Shown: positions 54,967 to 64,000 of the stretch, one piece after another
Position numbering within the stretch: position 1 is the stretch's first letter
How the letters are laid out: every line of letters begins with the position of its first letter
Origin: Dyadobacter sp. 3J3
GTDB lineage: Bacteria > Bacteroidota > Bacteroidia > Cytophagales > Spirosomataceae
Direction: 5' to 3'
DNA length: 64,000 bases
Assembly: GCF_009801115.1 (NCBI RefSeq)
Contig: NZ_VTOL01000019.1
Location: 25,522-89,521 of the forward strand
Translations under genes and position numbers: made by a program
Notes under the pieces: model-generated
Databases searched by the model: none
Told to the model about the DNA's origin: nothing
What the model saw: only the letters and a program-made list of their open reading frames with translations

Positions 54967-57093
54967 TCAGTGGATCGTATCTTCGTGGGCAAGCACCTCA
55001 AATGCTGTCTGGCGAATATCAATTACACCACTGCTTACCAACATTTTGTAAATATTATAGGCAAAAAATAAGTGGGACAACCACATCAGGCTTCCGCCGA
55101 TTGCCCGCCATAGCCAGAAAGGTGCCATGAAAATAACGCTGTCAATAAACGGTTTTCCTTCCATCCACATCAGTCCACGCAGCGTGCTTCCATACATCAG
55201 TGGAATTGTATAAAACAAAAGTCCTATCAGTGCCAGCCAGAAATGTGCACCGACGGTAGTGTGCGGCGGTTCTATACCCGTGAGGCGCGGCAGCAGCGCG
55301 TAAATGGCTGCCCATACAAAAAAGCAAATAATCCCATACATTGTTAGATGGGAGTGCGCAACAGTGAAATCGGTAAAATGCCAAAGCAGATTTGTCGACC
55401 TGAAAGCTTCCGCCGTCCCTTGCAAAGATCCTGTGAAATAGAACACAATGCCGGTTAAAAAAAAGGGGAGGGTATAGCTGTCATTTATCTTGAACCATGC
55501 ACCTTTAAATGTCATCAAAAAGTTAGTTGTACCAGCCACGACAGGGATAACCATTCCAACACTGCCTACAATGGCAACGGTTTGAAGCCACCATGGAATG
55601 GAACTGAAAACAAAGTGATGGGTGCCGATTGTGGTGTAAAATAATATTTGCGTCCAGAAGGCCAGAATTCCCAGACTGTAAGAATAAATCGGTTTATTAA
55701 GCTGCTGAGGCAAGAAATAGTAAACAATGCCCAATGTAAAAAGCATAAACCACATCCCGACTCCCTGGTGCATGTAGTATCCCTGGATGATGGTTTCACC
55801 CAGTCCGTTTTGCCAGAAAGGCAAATAGGCCACGACTGTGATGGTAATTCCAAAAATAATTGACGCAACAATGTACCAATTGGAAATATAGATTTCTTTG
55901 GTGGTGCGGCTGGCAATTGTTTTAAGGAAATTATATAAGGTCAGGGCCAGTCCTATACCAAACAACAACATTACCGGCCAGATATATTCGCGGTATTCGC
56001 CACCACCATTATTAATACCCGACATCAAACAGATCGTTCCAAAAAATACAGCAGCATTAATAAAAATTAACGAATACCAGCCCAGGTTTGTACTGAAAAG
56101 TTTCACATTGCTGACTCTCGGCACCACATAATGTCCGAGTCCAAGCATGGCCAGCGATGCCCAACCCCAGAAAACAGCATTGGTATGTACGGGCCGAAGC
56201 CTTCCAAAACTCAGCCAGCTGATATGATCGGAGTCTGGAGCTACAAATTTTATACCGATATATTCTCCAACCGTTGTTCCAAAAACAAGCCAGAATGTAG
56301 CGCAGCCTATATACCAAAGAATGAGCCTTGTCAGTTCACTATCCACTTTGGGCCGAAGCTGACTATTTTTCTTTCGTGCTACAAAAGTCAATGCGGCTTC
56401 ATGTACAACATTATTCAAAAGCCCCCTTTCATCTTCTGCCAAGCGTGAACCAGCGAGCTCATTATTTGTCAACTGAAAATCAAGCTGTGTTTTTCTTCTT
56501 TTTAAATCTCTTTCCAAAGCTTCACTTTCAACCTTTTTGAGATAAGCTGCGAGCTGCTGCGCTTCACTCATATGCTGCATGTTCCGGTAGCGTTTTATCG
56601 CGCTTAATATTTTAAAAAACAATAAAAATATTCCACCGGTTACAGGGATACCTATCAGAATAATGGTGATTATTATGCCTGTATGCCCAAGGAGTGGTAC
56701 GGATCTGGCAGGTGCCTGCGCAAAAGACGAGGTTTGCTGAAGACAAAAAATTAGTAATAAAATATTGAGTAATGTCTTATCCGTAGGCACTAGTGATTTT
56801 TTATTTTCTTTGTTTTTCAAGAACAAACCGATCTGATCGCTAGTCAGGTTGTCAAGATATATAAGGAAATCTTTAGGCTCCTTCTGTTTTTGTGCCTTTC
56901 CAAACTGTTTTACAATTTGTTTTGTAAGTACAGCCAGCAGTAATACACAAATGGCAATGCTTAGCACTACCAGCGATGCGAAGCCAAGTATTAACTTTTC
57001 ACTCGCTATCTGTTGCGGGTATGCTTCGGTAACAAGCAATAATCCGGCGGCCGTTAGCAGTCCTGATTTCGGAATTTTAATTTTACTATTCAT
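54967..57093 (-). CDS. ccoN: cbb3-type cytochrome c oxidase subunit I with N-terminal extension
   Basis: The ATG at 57093 (MNSKIKIPK) is preferred over an in-frame ATG at 57159. The protein of 708 residues has about 245 extra residues before the CcoN core. They include hydrophobic helices near 15-60 and 105-175 and a charged segment. In the core the heme ligands are in RLRPVHTNAVFWGW and HFTDFTVAHSHLTMYG. CuB ligands are in MHQGVGMWF and TIGTHHF. PIYSYSLGILAFW provides the Tyr expected to cross-link in cbb3 enzymes. It reduces oxygen at low concentration. CcoO-like gene follows 25 bases downstream. Confidence 0.93.
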   Translation of the reverse strand: MNSKIKIPKSGLLTAAGLLLVTEAYPQQIASEKLILGFASLVVLSIAICVLLLAVLTKQIVKQFGKAQKQKEPKDFLIYLDNLTSDQIGLFLKNKENKKSLVPTDKTLLNILLLIFCLQQTSSFAQAPARSVPLLGHTGIIITIILIGIPVTGGIFLLFFKILSAIKRYRNMQHMSEAQQLAAYLKKVESEALERDLKRRKTQLDFQLTNNELAGSRLAEDERGLLNNVVHEAALTFVARKKNSQLRPKVDSELTRLILWYIGCATFWLVFGTTVGEYIGIKFVAPDSDHISWLSFGRLRPVHTNAVFWGWASLAMLGLGHYVVPRVSNVKLFSTNLGWYSLIFINAAVFFGTICLMSGINNGGGEYREYIWPVMLLFGIGLALTLYNFLKTIASRTTKEIYISNWYIVASIIFGITITVVAYLPFWQNGLGETIIQGYYMHQGVGMWFMLFTLGIVYYFLPQQLNKPIYSYSLGILAFWTQILFYTTIGTHHFVFSSIPWWLQTVAIVGSVGMVIPVVAGTTNFLMTFKGAWFKINDSYTLPFFLTGIVFYFTGSLQGTAEAFRSTNLLWHFTDFTVAHSHLTMYGIICFFVWAAIYALLPRLTGIEPPHTTVGAHFWLALIGLLFYTIPLMYGSTLRGLMWMEGKPFIDSVIFMAPFWLWRAIGGSLMWLSHLFFAYNIYKMLVSSGVIDIRQTAFEVLAHEDTIH

Positions 57094-57341
57094 GATTTCT
57101 ATTACAAAACTTGATCTCTTATTCAAATTTTCGACTTGGTAATAAGAGCAGCGAGCCATTTGGATCTAAAAGGTTTCCTGTTCTTACCCGGATCGGACAC
57201 TTGTAATTTGATTTTCCAAATACTGTTATTTGTCAAAGCTATGATTCTGCAAAGCCTTATTCAATGTATAATCTATGGGTTGAAATGTACATTACTACTT
57301 TACGAAACCTTTTTCGTAAAGTTTAATCTTTGTTGCGCATC

Positions 57342-57644
57342 TCATCCCTGAATCAGAAAACACAGGCTGTCTTCTTTTGCTTCAAGTGCGTGAAGGATAT
57401 GAACAGGAATTTCAAAGTCATCATGTTTATGAAGGGCAACGCCTGTACCATCCGCTTTGTAAACCACAGATCCTTCCATGACTACGAGTCGGGTGGGGAC
57501 ATCTGTTTTATGTTCCTTCCAGGTCATTCCTTTTTTTAATCCAATTAATATGGCCTTGTAATTTTCGTTCGACTGAATGATTTTGGCTACCGGGATCACC
57601 GCGGTTTCCAACTGTTCCAATACTTTTTTAATGATCATCTTCAT
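57342..57644 (-). CDS. Small cupin-domain protein
   Basis: A 100-residue protein. LIGLKKGMTWKEHKTDVPTRLVVMEGSVVYKADG and LHKHDDFEIPVHILHALEAKEDS are the two cupin motifs, with His residues suited for a metal. It is a single-domain sensor or small-molecule binding protein. The motif order and length suit the group often near redox genes in Bacteroidota. It lies just upstream of the oxidase operon in the same direction, about 250 bases away. Confidence 0.85.
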   Translation of the reverse strand: MKMIIKKVLEQLETAVIPVAKIIQSNENYKAILIGLKKGMTWKEHKTDVPTRLVVMEGSVVYKADGTGVALHKHDDFEIPVHILHALEAKEDSLCFLIQG

Positions 57645-57997
57645 TTTGTTTAAGCAGTTCGCTTCGTTAATCGGTTATTTTTTAATACGCTTTTTTGTAA
57701 CAATCCCGAAAATCCTAATGTCCCTTCGCGTTTTACTACTGCGTTTAATTATTAAGCAAATATGCAAATAAAATATTAAAATACCTTTTTATCTTTTATT
57801 GTTTTTGAATTTAATTTTTATATACTCACTGGAATGATTTGATCTTGTGGCTAAAGCCATCATTTAAAATTCTTCCATTTTAGATTAAATAATGAGTTTG
57901 CCGAGCTGCCGGTCAATATATTGTATTGATAATCTGCATTTTAATATCCAATTATTTACTAATTTAATGGTCTGGATGATTATACAATTCTTTCTGT
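57645..57997. other. Divergent intergenic region
   Basis: About 350 bases between the cupin gene (-) and the TPR gene (+). It is A+T-rich with T-runs and should hold both promoters. No clear element or repeat is seen. Confidence 0.35.
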
Positions 57998-59329
57998 ATG
58001 AGAAAAATTTTATGCTGTTGCTGCTTTTTTACTGTGCTGTCCGTTTCAACAGCCCAGGTTCCTGCTGTTAGAAAATATAACTCTAAAAAGCTTCATTTAC
58101 TGATCCAGTTGAGCGGAGCCAATATTTATTTATCAAATCAGGGGCAAATAGATTTTGACAGTGCAATGGTGGTAGTGTGCGCTGCATATGGAGTGAGTAG
58201 ATTATTGGCATTTGACGAAAATTTGCTTGATGGCTTATCGAGCTCTGGACGTATTGCCTTAGAAAATAACGACCCCGACCTGGCTAAATCGATATTATAT
58301 AAAGTAGACGATAGAAAAGATAGAAATTTGTTGCTATTGGAGCTGGGTGGCTTTTATCTTTTTAAGCCTGGTAATGAAAAAAGAGACATGGCCGAAGCAT
58401 TTAAATATTTAAGCCACGCAAAATCATTAAGCGATTCGCTTCGGATTGTTAAATATCAGGACGAGAGCCTGAGCATGTTAGGGAAATATTACGCGGCGAT
58501 CGGAAATTTTCAGGAAAGCAGTATTTGTTTTTCGAAGGTAATTGAGGCAACAAGTAAGTCAGGGGAAAGATTGGCAACCGCAAACGCCTTAGCAAATCTG
58601 GGGACATTCCTTCCTTTTCAAAATCCCTCAAAAATAGTAAATCTGGAAAAAGCCCTGGCAATATATAGGGAAGTTGGCGCCAAAGAAAAAGAGATTGAGA
58701 TACTTTGCAAAATACTTTCAATTCATTTTTTGCACGGAGAAATCGCGGTTACAAACAAGGAGCTATTTAAGCTATTAGAACTTCAAACTGCTATTAACTT
58801 CTTACATACGCATTATACTCATACTGTACTTTCCTATAATTACTCTATACAGGGACAACAGCAAAAGGCTCTTTTTCATGCAATAGAAAGTGTTAGAAGT
58901 ATGGAAAATACCAGAGATACGCCCCTTGCAGGATACCTTTATTTAAGGCTCGGAAACGTTTATGAACACATGCGGGCGTATGAAAATTCCATTCAGGCGC
59001 ACAAGAAAGTGATGGAAGTTTCCCAAAAGAGCGATCACCTGTTGTGGTATAAAAGTTTTTTAAGCATTGCCGGAATCCTTACAGAACAGGGGAAAAGCAA
59101 AGAAGCGCTAAATTTCATTCAATCTTCTATAAAAAGAAATCCTCCTACGAGCATTCTGGAAAAAATGTCCATCGCTGAGCTGACCGCCAATTGCTACGGT
59201 AATATAAAAAACGTAATGTTAGCTGATTGGTATTATAATCAAATGATTAAATACGCTGAGCAAATAAATTCAGTTCACATGATTAAGGATGCCTATAGGG
59301 CATATATTGTAGCTCTATATGATTTGTAG
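57998..59329 (+). CDS. Secreted TPR protein, probably truncated sensor
   Basis: A protein of 443 residues with a signal peptide (1-20, ending TAQ). The rest is a string of TPR-like helix pairs with repeat words (SLSMLGKYYAAIGNFQESS, ANALANLGTFL, GYLYLRLGNVYEHMRAYENSIQAH, LSIAGILTEQGKSKEALNF). In this phylum such N-terminal TPR regions are usually followed by a membrane helix and a histidine kinase or LuxR domain. Here the protein ends AYRAYIVALYDL right at the left edge of an ISL3-like element. Truncation by the insertion is likely. Confidence 0.75.
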   Translation: MRKILCCCCFFTVLSVSTAQVPAVRKYNSKKLHLLIQLSGANIYLSNQGQIDFDSAMVVVCAAYGVSRLLAFDENLLDGLSSSGRIALENNDPDLAKSILYKVDDRKDRNLLLLELGGFYLFKPGNEKRDMAEAFKYLSHAKSLSDSLRIVKYQDESLSMLGKYYAAIGNFQESSICFSKVIEATSKSGERLATANALANLGTFLPFQNPSKIVNLEKALAIYREVGAKEKEIEILCKILSIHFLHGEIAVTNKELFKLLELQTAINFLHTHYTHTVLSYNYSIQGQQQKALFHAIESVRSMENTRDTPLAGYLYLRLGNVYEHMRAYENSIQAHKKVMEVSQKSDHLLWYKSFLSIAGILTEQGKSKEALNFIQSSIKRNPPTSILEKMSIAELTANCYGNIKNVMLADWYYNQMIKYAEQINSVHMIKDAYRAYIVALYDL

Positions 59330-59330
59330 T

Positions 59331-60635
59331 GGGTCGGCCTCAAATTTAGTACTTTTGATTTATGAATAGTAGTCAAATATTTGAGCTTGCTTTGGGGTTA
59401 TCAAAGCCATGGTTTGTCAAGGATTTAAAAATGATTGTTGGTGAAGGAAGGTCGCACGGACAAATGGATATTTATCTTGATTTCGAGCGTGGCTTCAAGT
59501 GTACGGACCTTTCTGGAAACGAACTAATTACTCATGATACAGTTGAGCGAACCTGGCAGCATTTGATTTTTTTCAGCACACCTGCTATTTACACGCACGT
59601 GTCCCAAGGGTAAAGACTCTTGAAGGTAAGGTTATCAATGTTGACGTTCCCTGGGCTCGGGCGGGAAGCGGCTTTACGCTGCTTTTTGAAGCTTTTACAA
59701 TGCTATTAAGAGAATCGGGAATGTCTGTAAGTTCAGTGGCTGATATTGTCGATGTTTACCCTCAAAGAATGCGGGTCGCCGCTGAGATGGAATTTATTTA
59801 GCCATTGGGTTAATAAGGCCTATCTGGCTGACTATCATAGTATAATAACGATATTGGGCATAGATGAAACATCGACAAAAAAGGGACATAATTACATGAC
59901 TTTGGGAGTTGATATGGATAGTAGACGTGTTGTTTTTGCAACCCCTGGTAAGGATGTCGGTGCAATCGAAAAGCTCAAAAGTCATTTAGAAGAAAAAGGG
60001 ACTAAAAAGGAAGCTATAGAGCAGGTAAGCATTGATATGTCTGTTACCTTTATTTCTGGAGTAGGCAATTGTTTTCCTAATGCGGACATCACTTTCGACC
60101 GTTTTCATACAGTCAAAGTAATTAATCAGGCAATGGACTCGGTGAGAAAATTGGAAAGACAGGAATTTGCAATGCTCAAAGGTCATAAATACACCTTTTT
60201 AAAACACGACAAGAATCTTTCAGATAAGCAAAAGGAAGGGAAATATGGCTTATTGACCCTTTATCCTGTAATTGCCAATGCGTATCGGCTAAAGGAGATG
60301 TTCAATGAGCTCTGGACTTTTAATACAATAGAAGAAGCAGGAGGCTTTTTATCTTACCGGGTAGATTTGCTGGAAGAATCTAAAATACAGCCGTTTATAA
60401 AAGCAGCTAAAAATATAAAAGCGCACTGGTCAGGCATCGTCAACTACGCAAAATCCAAACTTACAAACGGAATTTTGGAGGGCATAAACTCGAGAATTCA
60501 ATTGGTAAAAAGAGAGCGTGAGGATACAGAAATATTGACAACTTTATCAATATGATGTACTTTATCGCAGCCAAACTCAAATTCGATTACCCACTATATT
60601 GGTTCCCAGTAAAGAAAAGTCAAAAATTCCCCATC
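59331..60635 (+). mobile_element. ISL3-family insertion sequence, degraded
   Basis: The element starts close to the stop of the TPR gene, with gggtcggcctcaaattt, and ends near aaaattccccatcggtcgc (about 60625). These ends can be aligned as weak inverted repeats (about 9 of 17 positions), so the limits are tentative. It contains a single broken transposase gene. No target duplication could be verified by eye. Confidence 0.6.
59362..60625 (+). pseudogene. ISL3-family transposase, frameshifted
   Basis: The N-terminal part (59362-59575) has SSQIFELALGLSKPWFVKD and TVERTWQHLIFF. A T7 run follows and the reading continues in the -1 frame (HARVPRVKTLEGKV, VPWARAGSGFTLLFEAFTML, MSVSSVADIVDVYPQRM), to near 59785. 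The first frame then resumes with WVNKAYLADY, the catalytic GIDETSTKKGH (first Asp), VSIDMSVTFISGV and FDRFHTVKVINQAMD (second Asp), and later the third acid region. The end moves frame again: GYRNIDNFINMMYFIAAKLKFDYP from about 60525. At least three shifts make it inactive unless the first is a programmed slip. Confidence 0.85.
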
Positions 60636-60647
60636 GGTCGCGTAGAT

Positions 60648-63600
60648 TTATTTTGTCAGGAAAATGTTCCGGATAAGCAAACGTCCGGCTCTTAAATCAA
60701 GTTTAGAAAGCAAGTCCAGATCAAAGGACATAAAATTTTCATGTTCGGTGAAATCATAGGTTCCCTTTAAGTTAATGTGCGACCAAGTATGTGTGTTGGT
60801 TTGCACGATAAGTTTTAACTTTTCCTGCCTTTCTTGCATTGTGCAAGTATTTTTAACATCAGTAAATGATTGTAATAACTTATTGCATTCATAATCAGCC
60901 GCTTGCATCCTTCCGCAATAAGCTGCTCTCTTTGTGTAAGCCACCGGTAAGGCTCATTGCCCATTACAGCCCTTGAAAAAACATTACCATGTTCACCATT
61001 GGCTAAAACTGCTTCGACAGAGGCCCTTATCTCCGGGTCGTCAACATATCTGAGAATATAAATTGTCCTGAAAAGCCTTCCCAAATCTGAAAGGGCTTTA
61101 TAAAGTGGATTTGACGATCGTATGAATTTAACTGGCGAAATAGATCCGAAGCCTTGGTATAGCCTAGCTTGATACTGCATACAACCCGTAAAATATCCTC
61201 CCAATGCGTTATTATATTTTCATAGTTCACCCGTTCATGGGGTAATATTTTATATCCTTTTTCCTTATACGTACTTACCATATCAATGGAAAACAACGTT
61301 TTCTGTTTGAGATTGGCGATCCGCGATCTCAAATCAACACCAATGATGCTGGAAATAGCATAAAGAGGCGGGGAATGGCCATGATCGTCGGTGGAATGGG
61401 CGTCTGGCTGAAATAATTCATGATAGGTCAAACCATCAAGCAAATACGCGGATTCGGGTTCATTAGCAGAGAATACCGTTGAAAAATTCAGTTGTCCTCC
61501 TTCATCCAGGTGGGAATAAATAATGATACCTTTCCCATTTCCAAAGTATTTATAAGATTCGGAGGCTCTAAGGCAGGGCCCTGTAACATTTACTTTCATT
61601 CCATCGCTGCTGGTATGAACAAAACCAGAATGTCGTCTGAAATGGTCTTCCAAAGGCAATTGATTGGTTAACTCCACCAGATAGTCATTGGCTTCCATCA
61701 GTATTTCAGGGCTGAAATAGTGCGTTGCAACGTTCTCCAGTGAATTTCTGCCAATGTTTTTAGAAATAGTTGCCATCGCTGAAATATCAATATTTTCTTC
61801 GTAACCAGTGATAGCGGCATAAAATAGACGGTCTCCGGGCCTTTTAGGATCCATTAAGGGACTATGGTGTTGGAAAAAGGAGATAATACCGGTCAACCGG
61901 TGGAGCTGGGAAAAAACTTCCAGTATTGAAATAGAGCGGTCAGCAGGATATAATAATTTAGTCAACCTGGTTTTCTCTTCCTGTATGAACTCTTCTTCTT
62001 TGAGTTTATGAAACTGCCCTTTTCCATGTACATCCACACTCAGAAAAGGGTTATCGGCCAAATTTCTATTCGCAATTTCCAGTTGGCGGTTCAAAGCCTG
62101 GTTGACCCTAAGCATTGCCATAGCTCCATTTTCATAATTAGTGATCCCGGCTTTTTGAATATATGTGTTTCTGAGCTTTTGCCATTGTTCTCTTGGGATT
62201 AAAAAGTGTGTATACGGCCGGTATTGATAAGAGTTTTCAACGTAAAGGATTCCTGATTTAAGGTTCTGGTTGATTTCTTTAAAGAGTAATATCTTTTAGA
62301 GTGACACCTTAAGTTTGCCCTGGTCGGTATAAACTTTTTGCCGTTCATCCATACCAAGAAAATCAACGGGTAAATCTTTCTTTTGGCTGATATTTCCTTG
62401 GCTGTCCTGAAAATAGGCTATTGCTTTCAATAATGGGTGCTGTGCACTTTGCATTGAAAAATGCGCGTGCAGCAGGATATTTGATAATTTCAGCTGTAAC
62501 CGAAAAGATATTTTTTCCAGTTCCTGATAATAATCCTGGTTGTCCTGATGTGTGTGATTTAAAATTTGCAGCTCCTTAAAGCGGTCAATATCGACGGCCA
62601 AGCCTTTACCACTGATTCTTTTTTGCTGGTACAGATGCTAATGTGCGAAATTTTAACTTCTGCCGTTAGGGAACCGTCATTTGAAATATTTTCAATTTCT
62701 GCCAGCATTTCTGCATGAGTGATTCCACGAGCTGATATAGAACTGGTTAGCCTTGTCTTGACAGGTTTTTGTTTCCAATAGTTTTCCTGTTGCCGGTTCT
62801 CTGAGCTGTTCATGGCCATTCTGACCGCTTTCTTAAAAGTCAGTACCAACGCATCGCCCAAGCTGAAATACTGGTGAATAATGAAAGCAATTAGCCACAG
62901 ATTACGCTGACTGAGGTTATTTTTAAGCTGGGCAGTCTGGGTATCAATGACGTATTCTACATAATAACGTATGGTTGCGTCTGACAGGTTTAACCGTTTA
63001 ATAACGGGCAAAAGTTGCAGGAAAATCACTTTGAGCTGCGCAAACATCTCAACCCGTGTATTGATTTCCTGGTTTTGCATGGACTGGGGAATACTTTTAA
63101 AGAATGTCAGCTCATAACGCATCGACTTTGGCGCGAAGCTTTTTGTTAGCGGGGATTTTTCAAACAGACTATCCAGTAAAACGTAATCCGAAGGCTGTAA
63201 AAATTTATTTAATACTTCATTAAGCTCTGTTTCGAGTTTTTTAAGGGTTTCCCCGATCAACATTTTGAGTGTATAATAAGTAGGTATTTCAATTCGATGA
63301 TCCCATAGGTAGGCCACCATATTATCAAATATCAGTGCCGGGCTTGTCTGGTTACGTGCAATGCGTAGGACTTCCTGAATTAAATCCGTCTGTCTTTCTT
63401 CGTCAGAGTCGTAAGCTACAAAACCAAAACCACGCAAGATAATCTCACGATGCCGGTGATACGTAGAAGATTTATATTCATTTAAGTCTACTTCGTTAGG
63501 GTCTCCTCCGAAAGCCTTTAATATAAAATCAATGTCACAACTAACATACGTTTTAGGATGAAAGAAGCGCCCCATCAGACGAAAATATCCGATCTGTAAT

Positions 63601-63761
63601 ATGAAGCCGATCTTATTGGTTGGACTGATAATGAGATCAAGGGTAGAATTGGCCCAAACAGGAATAATGATCAGTGATGAGCGTTCGAGATCTGTTAATT
63701 GTGGCGGGGTTTTAAAACGCTTCCTTGCCTGCGAAGAAATCAATTCTCTAACTGCCATAAA
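60648..63761 (-). pseudogene. Tn3-family transposase, broken by frameshifts
   Basis: Read from the right, the N-terminal DUF4158 domain starts at 63761 (MAVRELISSQARKRFKTPP, then NKIGFILQIGYFRLMGRFFHP). It continues to about 62610. The frame shifts to AVDIDRFKELQILNHTHQDN, ends near 62296, and shifts again to NLKSGILYVENSYQYRPYTHFLIP and the catalytic core. There are HTSSDGMKVNV (first Asp), YSHLDEGG, LLDGLTYHE and STDDHGHSPPLYAISSIIGVDLRSRIANL (second Asp). After about 61085 LGRLFRTIYILRYVDDPE and ANGEHGNVFSRAV (Glu) lie in a further frame. The end, WSHINLKGTYDF, is in a fifth. At least four frameshifts make it a relic. Confidence 0.88.
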
Positions 63762-63960
63762 ATCCCGGATTAAGAGAGTAAAGTGGTTAAAACTAATGCT
63801 CCTTGAATGTATACAAAAAATAAGGCATAAAGAGGATATATTTTCAAGCAATAAATGTATAATTATATTCAAATAACCCGTTGGGTGAAATTATGTGATT
63901 TGAATTTTGATATTGTTTATATTCCTGTTGAATATAAATTTATTAAGGTATTGAATCAAA

Positions 63961-64000
63961 GTTAAGGACGTAATTTTTGCAAGAATTCTTGTTCTAAATC
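63961..64000. repeat. Candidate terminal inverted repeat of the Tn3 relic (cut by window edge)
   Basis: The last 40 bases contain, on the minus strand, gcaaaaattacgtccttaa, ending in the ACGT-TTAA-like inner end typical of Tn3-family repeats. It lies about 200 bases upstream of the transposase start. Outer G-rich bases would lie outside the window, and the other end was not found. Confidence 0.3.

Noticed and set aside
60815..62121. First impression of a lantibiotic dehydratase or other RiPP enzyme from the helical fragments near the right end
   Set aside because: Motifs SSDG, LLDGLTYHE, STDDHGH and LGRLFRTIYILRYVDDPE match Tn3-family transposases in order, and the neighbouring frames complete that protein.

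Overview
The window looks like a chromosomal segment of a Bacteroidota bacterium of the Cytophagales type (Spirosomaceae such as Dyadobacter would fit). This is judged from protein family content: Wza/Wzc exopolysaccharide machinery, GH29 and GH95 fucosidases, DUF1080 proteins, FtsX-type permeases, a cbb3 oxidase with large fusions, and TAnnTTTG-like promoter words instead of strong Shine-Dalgarno sites. No database search was possible, so the genus is only a guess.

Layout. 1-23.2 kb: one long minus-strand exopolysaccharide locus. Transcription runs right to left: CpsB-type phosphatase, Wza-like export lipoprotein, Wzc-like tyrosine autokinase, UDP-glucose dehydrogenase, GDP-mannose pyrophosphorylase, GDP-fucose synthase, GDP-mannose dehydratase, then an A+T-rich block with flippase, acetyltransferases, polymerase, four glycosyltransferases, a beta-helix protein, an acyltransferase and a WecG/TagA transferase. 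It ends in the N-terminus of what looks like the priming sugar-phosphate transferase, cut by the window edge. 23.3-29.9 kb: a truncated secreted protein among GC-rich hairpins, an ABC exporter, a DUF1080 protein, an Rpn-type nuclease, two single-domain response regulators and an AraC regulator. 30.1-38.9 kb: aldehyde dehydrogenase plus DUF779, then an L-fucose module (dehydrogenase, mutarotase, GH29 fucosidase, FucP, zinc dehydrogenase). 39.0-42.6 kb: FtsX-type permease and a second AraC regulator.

43.4-44.7 kb holds the most interesting item. A 50-residue precursor-like gene, too short for ordinary ORF cut-offs, has a lipoprotein-like leader and ends in CPACGMG. It lies 22 nt upstream of a DUF692/MNIO family oxidase gene. 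The pair looks like a minimal RiPP cassette related to the MNIO-modified chryseobasin type. It is followed by convergent selenium genes (mnmH-selD) and a rhodanese-like secreted protein.

47.5-64 kb: a decayed stretch, a GH95 fucosidase, a scar that joins the start of a GH43 gene to the end of a GH10 xylanase gene, an esterase-like lipoprotein, a cbb3-type oxidase operon, a cupin, and a TPR protein apparently cut short by a broken ISL3-family transposase. That sits next to a Tn3-family transposase broken by at least four frameshifts. The window thus contains genes to make GDP-L-fucose for a surface polymer, genes to release and oxidise L-fucose from outside glycans, and a terminal mobile-element graveyard.
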